From an uncultured Alphaproteobacteria bacterium (GTDB taxonomy: Bacteria; Pseudomonadota; Alphaproteobacteria; Micavibrionales; Micavibrionaceae), in the NCBI GenBank assembly GCA_937934135.1, contig CALHAW010000023.1, positions 1 through 64,000 of the forward strand: a stretch of DNA of 64,000 nucleotides, read 5' to 3'. Position numbers and translations under genes: made by a program. The notes under the pieces were generated by a model. It was not told the DNA's origin, made no database searches, and worked only from the letters and a program-made list of their open reading frames with translations. Position 1 is the stretch's first letter. Each line of letters begins with the position of its first letter. Shown one piece after another: positions 41,295-51,049 of the stretch.

Positions 41295-42389
41295 ATGAAA
41301 TCAATTTACCTTGATTATAACGCCACTGCGCCCCTTCGCTCCGAAGTTTTGGAGCTGGTGACGCAAGTTATGGCGCAGGTTGGTAATGCCTCTTCCGTTC
41401 ATGGGGCAGGACGGTGCGCGCGTAAAACTGTTGAAATTGCCCGCGCGCAAGTCGCCGATTTGGCGGGCGTCAAGCCAGATCAAGTTATCTTCACCAGCGG
41501 CGCAACGGAGAGCTTAAATACCGTACTCAGCGCTTACCGTGATAAAAAAGTTCTTATCTCTGCCATTGAACACCCCGCCATTTTAGATTCCGCGCCGCAG
41601 GCGGCTACCATTCCTGTCACCTCAGATGGTGTGGTTGATATGACGGCCTATCAGGCTCTGCTTATTTCTGAAAAGCCAGATATAGTCGCGGTGATGTTGG
41701 TTAATAGTGAAACGGGCGTTATCCAACCTATTCAAGAAATGGCAATGTTGGCACGTAACCATCAGGCGCTGTTTTTATGTGACGCGGTGCAGGCGGCAGG
41801 GCGTATTGATCTAAATTTTAATGAATTAGGCGTAGATTTTATGGCGCTTTCTGCGCATAAAATTTCTGGCCCCCAAGGGGTTGGCGCATTAATTACACGT
41901 GATGGAGTAGAAGCACCCAAATTTATGCTTGGCGGCGGCCAAGAAAAAAATTGCCGCGCCGGAACATATAATACTGCAGGGATCGCAGGAATGGGATTGG
42001 CGGCAGAATTGGCAAAGAAAAATCTATCAACCTATGATCTTGTCAAAAAACTCCGTGATTATATGGAGGATTATATTCTCCAAAAAACCAATAAGGCCGT
42101 TATTTATGGCCAAAATGCGCCGCGTGTGGGCAACACCATGAATATAGGCTTAACAGGGATAGAGGCGCAAACCCAAATGATGGCGCTTGATCTTGATAAT
42201 ATTGCGGTGTCCAGTGGCTCTGCTTGCTCCAGCGGATCGTTTAAACCCTCCCATGTTCTGACCGCGATGGGTGCGGATGAACAGGCCGCGAAAAGCGCTT
42301 TACGCATTTCAATCGGATATGCTACGACACAATCTGATATTGATACTTTCCTTGAAAGTTATACGAAGATAATAGAAAGAATAAAATAA
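41295..42389 (+). CDS. Cysteine desulfurase (NifS/IscS-like)
   Basis: This PLP enzyme removes sulfur from Cys as a persulfide for Fe-S cluster and thionucleoside synthesis. Visible are YLDYNATAPLRSEVLELV, GNASSVHGAGRCARKTVE, IFTSGATESLN, ALSAHKISGPQGVGALITR (PLP Lys at about 190) and the active-site Cys in VSSGSACSSGSFKPSHVL (about 315). Length 364 is slightly short of IscS (about 404). The next genes are a ferredoxin (start overlaps this stop by 1 base) and mnmA, so a role in tRNA 2-thiolation or Fe-S assembly is likely. A dedicated sulfur donor for MnmA is plausible. Confidence 0.92.
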   Translation: MKSIYLDYNATAPLRSEVLELVTQVMAQVGNASSVHGAGRCARKTVEIARAQVADLAGVKPDQVIFTSGATESLNTVLSAYRDKKVLISAIEHPAILDSAPQAATIPVTSDGVVDMTAYQALLISEKPDIVAVMLVNSETGVIQPIQEMAMLARNHQALFLCDAVQAAGRIDLNFNELGVDFMALSAHKISGPQGVGALITRDGVEAPKFMLGGGQEKNCRAGTYNTAGIAGMGLAAELAKKNLSTYDLVKKLRDYMEDYILQKTNKAVIYGQNAPRVGNTMNIGLTGIEAQTQMMALDLDNIAVSSGSACSSGSFKPSHVLTAMGADEQAAKSALRISIGYATTQSDIDTFLESYTKIIERIK

Positions 42390-42727
42390 TGCCTTTGATT
42401 AATTTCATCATGAAAGATGGTAGTGAAAAACAAGTTGATGCGCCGCTCGGCTTGTCATTGATGGAAGTGGCAGTAAAAGAAAAAATTGATGCCATCGAGG
42501 GGGCGTGTGGCGGCGGTCTTGCTTGTGCAACCTGTCATTTATATGTCCATCCTGATTTTAAAGAATCCACCATGCCCGAAGATGGCGCGGTGAGCGAAGA
42601 TGAAGAAGACATGCTCGACCTTGCCTTTGATGTGCGTGATACATCGCGCCTTTGTTGCCAAATTATCGTCACTGATGAATGTGAAGGCATGGTTGTCGCC
42701 GTGCCAGGTGCTAAAGTGGATTGGTAA
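42389..42727 (+). CDS. [2Fe-2S] ferredoxin, adrenodoxin type
   Basis: It carries electrons via a 2Fe-2S cluster. The cluster ligands are CGGGLACATCHLYV (C-x5-C-x2-C at about 37-46) and RLCCQIIVTDECEGMVVAVPGA (fourth Cys at about 90). Length 112 and the C-terminal pattern match the Fdx/adrenodoxin group used in ISC-type Fe-S assembly. It is coupled to the desulfurase gene (ATAATG overlap) and precedes mnmA. Possible acceptor roles include Fe-S assembly or BioB reduction. Confidence 0.93.
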   Translation: MPLINFIMKDGSEKQVDAPLGLSLMEVAVKEKIDAIEGACGGGLACATCHLYVHPDFKESTMPEDGAVSEDEEDMLDLAFDVRDTSRLCCQIIVTDECEGMVVAVPGAKVDW

Positions 42728-42786
42728 GACTGCCTAAAACCTCTATTTTCTTGCTTTTTTGCCCTTAAATCCCGTATAACACGGCC

Positions 42787-43935
42787 ATGATTAACAGTTT
42801 AGGCATCAACAAAAAACCACAGGACACGCGTGTTGTCGTGGCTATGTCGGGCGGAGTCGATAGCTCCGTGACCGCTGCCTTGTTGCATGAAGAAGGCTAT
42901 GATGTAGTCGGCGTCACCCTACAACTTTATGATTACGGCAAAGCGGTGGAGCGCAAGGGGGCGTGCTGCGCGGGGCAAGATATCTATGATGCCAAAACAA
43001 TCGCTGAGGAAAAAGGCTTTCCGCATTACGTTTTAAATTACGAAGATAATTTCCGTGAGTCCGTTGTTGATGATTTTGTAGAAAGCTATATGAACGGGCA
43101 AACGCCGATTCCGTGCGTACGCTGTAATCAAACCGTAAAATTTCGTGATTTGTTAAAAGTCGCCCATGATTTGGGCGCGGATTGTATGGCGACGGGGCAT
43201 TATATACAACGCCTAGAAAATGTTGAAACCGGTCAGGCCGAATTGCATAAGGCCATCGATGAAACAAAGGATCAAAGCTATTTCCTTTTTGCTACCACAC
43301 AAGATCAGCTCGATTTTCTGCGCTTTCCCCTTGGCGGTTGGAAAAAAGATGTCACGCGCCAGCATGCGGAACGCCTTGGCCTCTTAAATTGTGATAAACC
43401 AGATTCCCAAGATATTTGCTTTGTGCCGAACGGCGACTATGCCTCGGTTGTAAAGAAAATTCGCCCTGACGCGGAAAAATCGGGAAAGATTATTCACGTT
43501 GATGGCCGTGAAATGGGCAAACATGATGGGGTTATTCACTATACGATTGGTCAACGCAAAGGTCTTGGTATTGGCGGTGGTAATAATGATGATAATTCGC
43601 CTTTTTATGTCGTAAAGGTTGATCCTATCGCTAATCAGGTTGTTGTTGGACCGAAAGAAGCACTCGCCCGCGATATCATCAAAATGACAGATTGTAATTG
43701 GCTCATGGATATTCCCGAAGATGGAATGGATATTGAAGTCAAACTGCGTTCCGTTAGTAAAACGGCGCCCGCAAAGCTCTTTGGCGGCGCCAATAATAGC
43801 GCGGAAATACATTTACACGCCGCGCAATATGGCATCGCCCCTGGGCAAGCAGTCGTTTGTTATCACGATACGCGTGTCTTGGGTGGCGGCTGGATTATAT
43901 CAAGCGAAAATTCTCAAATGCCCCTTGTTGCGTAA
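42787..43935 (+). CDS. mnmA: tRNA-specific 2-thiouridylase
   Basis: It thiolates U34 of Lys, Glu and Gln tRNAs using ATP and persulfide sulfur. The P-loop-like AMSGGVDSSVTAALLHEEGYDVVGVTL lies at about 19-45. The two catalytic Cys are in IPCVRCNQTVKF (about 105-115) and SQDICFVPNGDY (about 206). The C-terminal barrel (about 300-380) ends GGGWIISSENSQMP. Length 382 is normal. Its neighbour desulfurase could supply sulfur. Confidence 0.95.
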   Translation: MINSLGINKKPQDTRVVVAMSGGVDSSVTAALLHEEGYDVVGVTLQLYDYGKAVERKGACCAGQDIYDAKTIAEEKGFPHYVLNYEDNFRESVVDDFVESYMNGQTPIPCVRCNQTVKFRDLLKVAHDLGADCMATGHYIQRLENVETGQAELHKAIDETKDQSYFLFATTQDQLDFLRFPLGGWKKDVTRQHAERLGLLNCDKPDSQDICFVPNGDYASVVKKIRPDAEKSGKIIHVDGREMGKHDGVIHYTIGQRKGLGIGGGNNDDNSPFYVVKVDPIANQVVVGPKEALARDIIKMTDCNWLMDIPEDGMDIEVKLRSVSKTAPAKLFGGANNSAEIHLHAAQYGIAPGQAVVCYHDTRVLGGGWIISSENSQMPLVA

Positions 43936-44012
43936 AAAAATCATGGGAAGAGTTCTGGATAAGCCAAAGAAAATGCGGGTAACTTTTTGGTCTCTTGGGT
44001 ATCTTATTGTCC

Positions 44013-45056
44013 ATGCCGTATGAAACCGTTGTCCGAAAAACTATTGAATATCTCGCCGTGCCATCTGTGGTGGGGCATGAGAGGCATTTTCTGAATTATC
44101 TCGCCAAAGATTTTAAAGATTTAGGCCTACAGACAAAACGCCATCTTGGTGTTCTTGAAGTATGCGGTTCAGACAAGCCTAATGGTCAAATTATCTCGGC
44201 GCACATTGATCGTCATGGCTTGATCAGTATTGGTGATGGACATTATGCTTATGCGGCAGAATATGTGAAAGAAGAAAAATATGGCGAAGCTAATAATCCA
44301 TCCCGCGCAACCATTAATGCCATTAGTAGTCGTTTTGAAGGGGAAGATGTCTTTGCTTATGATACCGCAACGGGCAAAAAATTAGGCGAAGGTGTGATTA
44401 CCCAATGCGTTCCTGCTGTTGATAATATTGATACAATTTTCACGATTGATGGTATGGAAGATATGCCTTTCGACACACCTATTGCTTATGCCCGTAAGGC
44501 CCGCACAGAAGGGGAAAAACTGATTGGTCAGATTGATAATGTTGTCTCGATTGGGATTATTTATACACTTTTCCAAAACGGGTTTAAAGGAACGGCGCTG
44601 CTAACCTGTGAAGAAGAAATCGGTAAAAGCTGGGTTCACATGAAACGTTGGTTAAAGCGTAATAAAATTGAAACAAAAGAATTAATTATCCTTGATACCA
44701 GCCCCTACCGCGAAGAAGCGCCCGTTGAGGGCTGTATGGTTGTTTTAAGGAACCGCGATAAAAGCGCCGAATTTAATCCAAAATTGATGGAAAAAGTCAA
44801 AGCCCGCGCAACGGAGCTTTTAATCCCTTTTCAAATAAAGGATGAATATTTTTATTCAATGGGATTAGAAACAGAAGATTTAGGATCGACAGAGCTTGGG
44901 CGACTTGTGTTTAATTCTGACGGACGCTGGGATGGGGCGACCATTCAAATTCCAACGGTTGAATATCATACCAGTTTTGAAAGAACCAGCCGAAACTGTA
45001 TTGAACATTATTACGCACTCCTGCATAATATGTTGGTCTTAAATCCAATCATATAG
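44013..45056 (+). CDS. M42-like metallo-aminopeptidase, 347 aa
   Basis: It looks like a dinuclear metal peptidase of the M42 (PepA/FrvX) group. Recognisable elements are TIEYLAVPSVVGHERHFLNYLAKDFKDLG, AHIDRHGLISI (first metal His/Asp), IDNVVSIGIIYTLFQNGFKGTALLTCEEEIGKSW (bridging Asp and Glu-Glu), ELIILDTSPY (Asp) and TVEYHTSFERTS (C-terminal His). I choose ATG 44013; the track start 43995 is a TTG with no clear ribosome site. Substrate specificity is unknown. It is followed closely by nhaA. Confidence 0.82.
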   Translation: MPYETVVRKTIEYLAVPSVVGHERHFLNYLAKDFKDLGLQTKRHLGVLEVCGSDKPNGQIISAHIDRHGLISIGDGHYAYAAEYVKEEKYGEANNPSRATINAISSRFEGEDVFAYDTATGKKLGEGVITQCVPAVDNIDTIFTIDGMEDMPFDTPIAYARKARTEGEKLIGQIDNVVSIGIIYTLFQNGFKGTALLTCEEEIGKSWVHMKRWLKRNKIETKELIILDTSPYREEAPVEGCMVVLRNRDKSAEFNPKLMEKVKARATELLIPFQIKDEYFYSMGLETEDLGSTELGRLVFNSDGRWDGATIQIPTVEYHTSFERTSRNCIEHYYALLHNMLVLNPII

Positions 45057-45064
45057 AGCGCTCC

Positions 45065-46213
45065 ATGAAAAAATCTGATGTTATTGATCCTACAAAATTA
45101 AGTGGGTTACTGCTTATTGCCGCTGCTATTTTCGCGCTTTTCTTTAATAATAGCTTTCTCGCAGATTTCTATGATGGCTTCCTCAACACAAATGTTACCA
45201 TATCCGTTGGTGATTTAGGGATTAGTAAGCCGCTCTTGCTTTGGATTAATGATGGCTTGATGGCGGTCTTTTTCTTTTTGATTGGGTTAGAGATCAAACG
45301 CGAAGTCTTGGTCGGGGAACTTTCTGATTTGAAAAAAGCAACCTTGCCCATCATTGCGGCGATTGGCGGCATTGTTGTCCCTGCGGCGATTTATCTTTCT
45401 TTTAATTTTGAAAACCCAGATGGGTTAAAGGGGTGGGCTGTCCCTGTTGCGACTGATATTGCCTTTGCCCTTGGGGTTTTGGCCTTGGTAGGGAAGGGGC
45501 TGCCGAAAGAGCTGAAAATACTCCTGCTTTCTCTGGCGATTATTGATGACGTGGCGGCGATTGTGATTATTGCCATTTTTTATACGGCAGATCTATCTTT
45601 TACTTCGCTTGGCTTGGCATCATTGGGGATGGCAGCGGCGATCATCATGAACGCCTTGGGCGTGAAGAAAATTTCACCTTATATTATTATTGGTGTTTTT
45701 ATGTGGGTGTGTGTGCTTAAATCTGGCGTGCATGCCACGCTGGCTGGTGTTTTATTGGCCTTTTGTATTCCCATGACCAATAAGAAAGGGGAATGTCCCG
45801 TAGAAGAATTAGAACATGGTCTACATCCATGGGTGTTTTTCGCCATTATGCCGCTTTTTGCTTTTGCCAATGCAGGGGTGCAATTAGGCGGCTTTGGCAT
45901 TGAAACTATTTCTGCTGCAATTCCAATGGGTATTATATTAGGGCTGTTTGTGGGTAAGCAATTTGGTGTTTTTGGCTTTATTTGGGCAGGCGTGAAACTG
46001 GGTCTGTGTGAAAAACCAAAAGCCACAAGCTGGCTACATATTTATGGTGTGTCTATTTTAACAGGGATTGGCTTTACGATGAGCTTATTTATCGGCACTT
46101 TGGCCTATGATGATCCTGCCATCATGGCACAAATCCGCATTAGCGTCTTGATCGCATCCTTTATGTCCGCGGTGCTGGGGTATTCGCTTCTTCGCCTAAC
46201 GCGGTCTAAATAA
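45065..46213 (+). CDS. nhaA: Na+/H+ antiporter NhaA
   Basis: It exchanges sodium for protons at the inner membrane to control internal pH and Na+. The 12-TM layout is visible. The ion-binding Asp pair is in LAIIDDVAAIVIIAIFY (about 158-160), with LLWINDGLMAVFFFLIGLEIKREVLVGELSDLKKATLP and KSGVHATLAGVLLAFCIPM before and after. The C-terminal ILTGIGFTMSLFIGTLAYDD is typical. Length 382 is normal. It starts 8 bases after the peptidase gene, possibly in one operon. Confidence 0.96.
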   Translation: MKKSDVIDPTKLSGLLLIAAAIFALFFNNSFLADFYDGFLNTNVTISVGDLGISKPLLLWINDGLMAVFFFLIGLEIKREVLVGELSDLKKATLPIIAAIGGIVVPAAIYLSFNFENPDGLKGWAVPVATDIAFALGVLALVGKGLPKELKILLLSLAIIDDVAAIVIIAIFYTADLSFTSLGLASLGMAAAIIMNALGVKKISPYIIIGVFMWVCVLKSGVHATLAGVLLAFCIPMTNKKGECPVEELEHGLHPWVFFAIMPLFAFANAGVQLGGFGIETISAAIPMGIILGLFVGKQFGVFGFIWAGVKLGLCEKPKATSWLHIYGVSILTGIGFTMSLFIGTLAYDDPAIMAQIRISVLIASFMSAVLGYSLLRLTRSK

Positions 46214-46219
46214 TAAGGT

Positions 46220-47176
46220 TTACGCTACTTTCATTCCTGCATCTTCGATCATTTTTTGATCTTCGAGCGTGTCATTATTGGCTGTTGTCAAAAGCTTTTC
46301 GCCATAGAAAATAGAGTTTGCACCCGCCATCAAACATAAGATTTGCGCTTCACGGTTTAACATCTCACGCCCAGCAGAAAGCCTGACGCGTGTCTTTGGC
46401 ATCATAATGCGTGCTGTGGCAACCATACGCACCAGCTCCAGCGGATCAACCCGCGTCCGCTCGCCCATCGGTGTTCCCGCAACAGGGACAAGGGCGTTAA
46501 TCGGTACACTTTCTGGTTGTGGGTCTAAATTCGCTAAAATTTCTAACATACGGGCGCGGTCTGTCATGGTTTCACCCATACCGATAATGCCACCACTGCA
46601 AATTGTTACGCCAGAATTACGCACGCATTCTAATGTATCAAGGCGATCTTGATAGGTGCGGGTCGTAATGATTTTCTCGTAAAATTCGGGGGATGTATCC
46701 AGATTGTGGTTATAGGCCTTTAATCCTGCTTTTGCGAGGCGGTCTGCCTGTTCTTGATTAAGCATGCCGAGCGTTACGCAGGCTTCCATGCCTAAATCTG
46801 TGACGCCTTCGACCATTTTGATGACCTTGTCAAAATCTTCGCCCTTTTTGGGAATTTCTTTCCACGCCGCGCCCATGCAAAAGCGGCTTGCTCCCGCATC
46901 TTTGGCCATTTGCGCTTTTTCCAGTACGGCATCAACATCCATCAAAGATTCTTTTTTAAGACCTGTTTTCTTGGCGTAATGCGCGCTTTGTGGGCAATAT
47001 TTACAATCTTCGGGGCAGGCACCTGTTTTAATGCTGAGTAAGCTGGCCAGTTGAACAGTGTTGTCTTCATGGTTTGCACGGTGAACGCCTTGCGCCTTAT
47101 AAAGCAGATCCATAAGCGGCGCTTCTAAGAGTTCTAGCACTTCATCTGTTTTCCAGTCGGTTCTTATATCAGTCAT
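46220..47176 (-). CDS. bioB: Biotin synthase
   Basis: This radical-SAM enzyme inserts sulfur into dethiobiotin. The start is taken at ATG 47176 ([33 protein letters not shown]), 30 residues inside the track ORF, matching the usual length (318) and leaving a 38-base divergent gap before bioF. The SAM cluster motif is [13 protein letters not shown] (about 45-53). Other blocks are [66 protein letters not shown] and [26 protein letters not shown]. It catalyses the last step of the pathway encoded by its neighbours. Confidence 0.97.
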   Translation of the reverse strand: MTDIRTDWKTDEVLELLEAPLMDLLYKAQGVHRANHEDNTVQLASLLSIKTGACPEDCKYCPQSAHYAKKTGLKKESLMDVDAVLEKAQMAKDAGASRFCMGAAWKEIPKKGEDFDKVIKMVEGVTDLGMEACVTLGMLNQEQADRLAKAGLKAYNHNLDTSPEFYEKIITTRTYQDRLDTLECVRNSGVTICSGGIIGMGETMTDRARMLEILANLDPQPESVPINALVPVAGTPMGERTRVDPLELVRMVATARIMMPKTRVRLSAGREMLNREAQILCLMAGANSIFYGEKLLTTANNDTLEDQKMIEDAGMKVA

Positions 47177-47214
47177 TGTTTGATTTTCCTTTTCTTCCCC
47201 TTTATTAATGCAAA

Positions 47215-48405
47215 ATGTCCAAAATCGAAAGCCTTTACCGCGATTTTCTTCAAAATCAGGAATCACAAAGCCTGAAACGGGAGCTTATACCCGCATTTCA
47301 TCCTTCATCGCGGGAAATTATAGTTGCGGATAAGACATATTTGAATTTCTCTAGTAATGATTATCTAGGCCTTTCAAAACATCCACTTTCAGTAAAACGT
47401 GCCAACGAATATGCAGAAAAATATGGCGCAGGGGCAGGGGCGTCGCGCTTGGTCACAGGTAATTTGGATCTGTTTAAAACTATCGAAGATAAAATTGCGC
47501 ATTTTAAGAAAAAAGAAGCGGCGCTGGTGATGGTGTCGGGTTTTCAAACCAATGCGTCTGTCCTCCCTGCCGTGTTCGATAAAAAAATATTAAGGCAAGA
47601 CGCGTTGGTATTTAGTGATAAATTAAACCATGCCAGCATGCATGTGGGGTGTAATGCTGCAGGGGTTTCGCAAATTCGGTATCGCCATAATGATATGGCG
47701 CATTTGGCAGAATTGTTAGAAAAACATAAAAACGATAATGCACCAAAATTTATTTTGACAGAAAGTGTTTTCAGCATGGATGGTGACATTGCGCCGCTTG
47801 ATAAAATTTATGAACTGGCAAAGGCTTATGATTGTTTCACGATTATTGATGAAGCACATGCTACGGGTGTGTTGGGTGAAAATGGAAGCGGTTTGGCACA
47901 TGGCGCAGATTTAGTTATCGGCACGTTTAGTAAGGCTTTTGGCGCTTTTGGCGCGTATGTGGCTTGTTCAAAAATACTTAAAAATTATTTGGTAAATAAA
48001 TGTAGTGGATTGATTTACGCGACGGCTTTGCCGCCTGCGACGCTTGGGTCAATTAATGCGGCGTTGGATCTTGTTCCAGCAATGGATAAAGAACGGGCGT
48101 ATCTTCAAAATATGGCGCAAACAGTGCGTAATGAAATACAAAATCTACATTTTGATTGCGGGGAATCGATGACACAAATTGTCCCTCTTATTATACGTAG
48201 TGCAAAAAACACAATCCTCGTAAGTGACATGTTGAAAGAAAACAAAATATGGGCAAGCGCCATTCGCCCACCCACAGTTCCTGCAAATGGGGCGCGTATT
48301 CGCTTTGCTTTTTCGGCGGCGCATACACAAAATGATGTAGATCATTTGATTGAAAATTTAAAAAAACTCAAAACCCTTCACCATAATCAAGGCGCTATAT
48401 CATGA
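47215..48405 (+). CDS. bioF: 8-amino-7-oxononanoate synthase
   Basis: It condenses pimeloyl-ACP (or -CoA) with L-alanine, releasing CO2, in the first step of ring assembly. PLP-family features are [87 protein letters not shown] and the PLP Lys in [16 protein letters not shown] (about 240). Length 396 is normal. It is the first plus-strand gene of the cluster. Its stop overlaps the next start by 4 bases (ATGA). Confidence 0.95.
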   Translation: MSKIESLYRDFLQNQESQSLKRELIPAFHPSSREIIVADKTYLNFSSNDYLGLSKHPLSVKRANEYAEKYGAGAGASRLVTGNLDLFKTIEDKIAHFKKKEAALVMVSGFQTNASVLPAVFDKKILRQDALVFSDKLNHASMHVGCNAAGVSQIRYRHNDMAHLAELLEKHKNDNAPKFILTESVFSMDGDIAPLDKIYELAKAYDCFTIIDEAHATGVLGENGSGLAHGADLVIGTFSKAFGAFGAYVACSKILKNYLVNKCSGLIYATALPPATLGSINAALDLVPAMDKERAYLQNMAQTVRNEIQNLHFDCGESMTQIVPLIIRSAKNTILVSDMLKENKIWASAIRPPTVPANGARIRFAFSAAHTQNDVDHLIENLKKLKTLHHNQGAIS

Positions 48406-49007
48406 CGCAAATCGTTTTTGCGCATGGCTGGGGATCAGGCACTTTCGTGTGGGATAAAATGCGCACTGCGTTTGAAGGGCATGATATTTATATGATCAAT
48501 ATGGGCTTTGTCGGTGATGAAAAGATGGAAGTGCCAGATGGTCAATTCATTGGAATCGGCCACTCACTAGGCGGTTTATGGTTGATGAAACATTACTCAG
48601 ATCAGATGATCGGGTTTATATCAATCGCCAGTTTTAATTGTTTTCACAATCATATACCCCACCAAATTTTAAACATGATGAAACGTAATATGGTCAAAGA
48701 CAGTACAAAACAGCTGCTTGATTTCTGGCATCACGCAGGGCTAGATCAGCCAAATGGCTTTAAGGATTCACACCCTGCTAAATTGATTGAAGGGTTAGGC
48801 TGGCTTTCAAAATGGGAAGCAGATATTCCGGCCATTCCGATTAAAGTTTTAGCGGCGCGGGATGATCATATCGTGCCTAAAAAAATGACTCACGATATTT
48901 GGCAAGATTATGATATTGAATGGCGTGAAGATGGTGGTCACATGTTACCCCTTACGCAATCTGAATGGTGTATCCAACAAACAAAAGAATTTATTAATGC
49001 TCTCTAG
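48402..49007 (+). CDS. BioH-like alpha/beta hydrolase, 201 aa
   Basis: Its place between bioF and bioC suggests a pimeloyl-ACP methyl ester esterase, which releases the methyl group BioC adds and lets BioF take pimeloyl-ACP. The fold motifs are IVFAHGWGSGTFVWDKMR (oxyanion region), IGIGHSLGGLWLMKHY (GHSLG nucleophile elbow, Ser at about 56) and DGGHMLPLTQSEW (His near residue 183); the Asp candidate is in AARDDHIVP. At 201 residues it is clearly shorter than E. coli BioH (256), with a reduced lid region. BioG/BioK-type isofunctional proteins are alternatives, so I give no symbol. Confidence 0.78.
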   Translation: MTQIVFAHGWGSGTFVWDKMRTAFEGHDIYMINMGFVGDEKMEVPDGQFIGIGHSLGGLWLMKHYSDQMIGFISIASFNCFHNHIPHQILNMMKRNMVKDSTKQLLDFWHHAGLDQPNGFKDSHPAKLIEGLGWLSKWEADIPAIPIKVLAARDDHIVPKKMTHDIWQDYDIEWREDGGHMLPLTQSEWCIQQTKEFINAL

Positions 49008-49722
49008 AAAAGAAAAAATTGAACAGGCTTTTGATAAAGGCGCAACGCATTATGATTGGGCGGCGTTTATTCAACGCGAAATCGCAGAAAAACTAATGAC
49101 ATTTTCTTCCCAAGAAGCGCCGCGCTCTATTCTTGAAATTGGCTGTGGTACTGGATTTTTGACTAAAATGTTAATTAAAAAATATCCCAAAGCACACATT
49201 ACCACGATTGATATGTCAGGCAAAATGATTGAAAAGTGCCAATCAAAATTACCATTTATTAATTTTGAAAAAGCAGATGCAGAAAATTATACGCCAATTC
49301 AAAAATTTGATCTGATTATTTCAAACATGACAGTACAATGGTTTGAAAATCCGGTAAATGGATTAAATCGATTTAAGGAATTTTTAAACCCAAAAGGGCA
49401 GCTTTTATTTTCAACATTGGGACAACAAAATTTTTATCAATGGAATGATGTTTTGGCTGATTTAAACTTATCCTCTGGTGGATTAAACGCGCCATCTTAT
49501 GATGATATCATCGAAGAACAAAAAGAACCCGTAATGTACCAAAATCCAATGGATTTTGTGCGCGGATTAAAAAATATCGGCGCGTCCCATTCAAATGCAA
49601 AACCCCTGACCCCATCACAATTAAAAAAGGCCTGTGATTTATTCCAAAGCAAGCATTGCTGTAATGTCACATGGCATATTTTATACGGCCGCTTTATGCT
49701 GCCTGCTTTGCCTGATGAATAA
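48997..49722 (+). CDS. bioC: Malonyl-ACP O-methyltransferase (BioC)
   Basis: It methylates the free carboxyl of malonyl-ACP, letting the fatty-acid enzymes build a pimeloyl chain. The start at ATG 48997 (MLSRKEKIEQAFDKGATHYDWAAFIQREIAEKL) gives 241 residues and overlaps the end of the hydrolase gene by 11 bases. SAM-binding motif I is ILEIGCGTGFLTKMLI (about 43-58), then ITTIDMSGKMIEKCQSKL and FDLIISNMTVQWFENP. The last 29 bases overlap the convergent bioA gene. The track ORF beginning at 48910 is in the same frame but runs upstream without support. Confidence 0.9.
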   Translation: MLSRKEKIEQAFDKGATHYDWAAFIQREIAEKLMTFSSQEAPRSILEIGCGTGFLTKMLIKKYPKAHITTIDMSGKMIEKCQSKLPFINFEKADAENYTPIQKFDLIISNMTVQWFENPVNGLNRFKEFLNPKGQLLFSTLGQQNFYQWNDVLADLNLSSGGLNAPSYDDIIEEQKEPVMYQNPMDFVRGLKNIGASHSNAKPLTPSQLKKACDLFQSKHCCNVTWHILYGRFMLPALPDE

Positions 49723-51049
49723 GCGATAAACCATCTATAATGCCTTGATAGGCCCGATCTAATTGGTCTTTTGTAATGCAAAAAGGCGGCATAAGATAAA
49801 CGGCATTGCCAATGGGACGAATATTTAAGCCATTTTGGAAGAAATATTCTCTTAAACATTCTCCATTTTCATTCTTATATGCGCCCTCTTCATCGGCGAT
49901 ATTAAATGCCATGATGGACCCCATTACACGGGGCATAAAAATTTGAAATTGCGTTTGTAACGTACTTAAAAAATCCTGATGACACGATTCAATATATGCA
50001 ATTTTATCGAGTATTTTATGCTCTTCAAACATTTCTAATGACTTAAGCGCCACCGTGCAGGCCAATGGATTGGCCGTAAAAGAATGGCTGTGTAAGAACG
50101 CCCGGTCTGGATCATCATTGAGGAAAACATCATACACATCATCTGTTGCCACGGTCACAGACATGGGCAGATAACCTGATGTTAAACCCTTAGACAGACA
50201 AATTAAATCTGGCGTAATACCTATTTTTTCACACGCAAATAATCTTCCCGTCCTGCCAAAGCCAACGGCAACTTCGTCATAAATGACCAATAGATTATAG
50301 TCATGTGCCATTTTTGTGACGGCGTGCATAAATTCAGGGCGGCTGAAACGAAGGCCTCCTGCGCCCTGCATAAGGGGTTCAACAATAAGCGCGGCAATTT
50401 CATTGCCATGCTGTTTCATTGTTTTTTCAATATGTTCTAACGCCGTGCGTTCTTTTTCTTCGATATTTTTATCATCATTCCATGTATACGGATAAGGCAC
50501 TTTATCGACTTCAAACATTAAATCTTCAAAATCATCAAAAAAACCACAACCCTTCCCAACGGACATCGCCCCCACCGTTTCGCCATGATAAGCTTTTTCA
50601 AAAGCAAGAAATTTTGTGCGCTGATGCTGTCCTTGATTGATCCAATATTGATAGGCAATTTTTAAGGCAATTTCATTGGCGGTTGATCCATTATCAGAAT
50701 AAAAAACACGGTTTAAATCACCGGGTAATGCTTGTGCTAATTTCTCTGCCAATTTAATCGCAGGTGGATGGGTGAATCCTGCAAACATTACATGTTCTAA
50801 ATTTTGCGCTTGGTCGATTAAGGCTTGGTTTAATTGCGGGTTTGAATGACCATGCACGCAGGTCCACCATGATGAAATCATATCTAAAATTTCATTCCCA
50901 TTTTCATCATAAAGCGATGCACCAACAGCACGCACAATAACCGGTGGATCAGGCTCTGTCTTATGCTGTGTCATGGGGTGCCAGCAATAGCGCTTATCTT
51001 TTGCTAATAAATTGGAGGGCAATACATCTTTTTCGGGTGTGTCGTTCAT
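49694..51049 (-). CDS. bioA: Adenosylmethionine-8-amino-7-oxononanoate aminotransferase
   Basis: It transaminates KAPA to DAPA using SAM as amino donor. Class III aminotransferase features are YCWHPMTQHKTEPDPPVIVRAVGASLYDENGNEILDMISSWW (N-terminus), YSDNGSTANEIALKIAYQYW, LAFEKAYHGETVGAMSVG, LIVEPLMQGAGGLRF, VIYDEVAVGFGRTGRLFACE and the PLP Lys in LICLSKGLTSGYLPMSVT (about 280). Length 451 is slightly above the usual 430. The gene begins inside the end of bioD (4-base overlap) and ends 29 bases inside bioC on the opposite strand. Confidence 0.96.
   Translation of the reverse strand: MNDTPEKDVLPSNLLAKDKRYCWHPMTQHKTEPDPPVIVRAVGASLYDENGNEILDMISSWWTCVHGHSNPQLNQALIDQAQNLEHVMFAGFTHPPAIKLAEKLAQALPGDLNRVFYSDNGSTANEIALKIAYQYWINQGQHQRTKFLAFEKAYHGETVGAMSVGKGCGFFDDFEDLMFEVDKVPYPYTWNDDKNIEEKERTALEHIEKTMKQHGNEIAALIVEPLMQGAGGLRFSRPEFMHAVTKMAHDYNLLVIYDEVAVGFGRTGRLFACEKIGITPDLICLSKGLTSGYLPMSVTVATDDVYDVFLNDDPDRAFLHSHSFTANPLACTVALKSLEMFEEHKILDKIAYIESCHQDFLSTLQTQFQIFMPRVMGSIMAFNIADEEGAYKNENGECLREYFFQNGLNIRPIGNAVYLMPPFCITKDQLDRAYQGIIDGLSLIHQAKQAA

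Noticed and set aside
47177-47266. N-terminal extension of BioB ([12 protein letters not shown]...)
   Set aside because: It would run into bioF on the other strand and is not part of the usual BioB; ATG 47176 fits family length.
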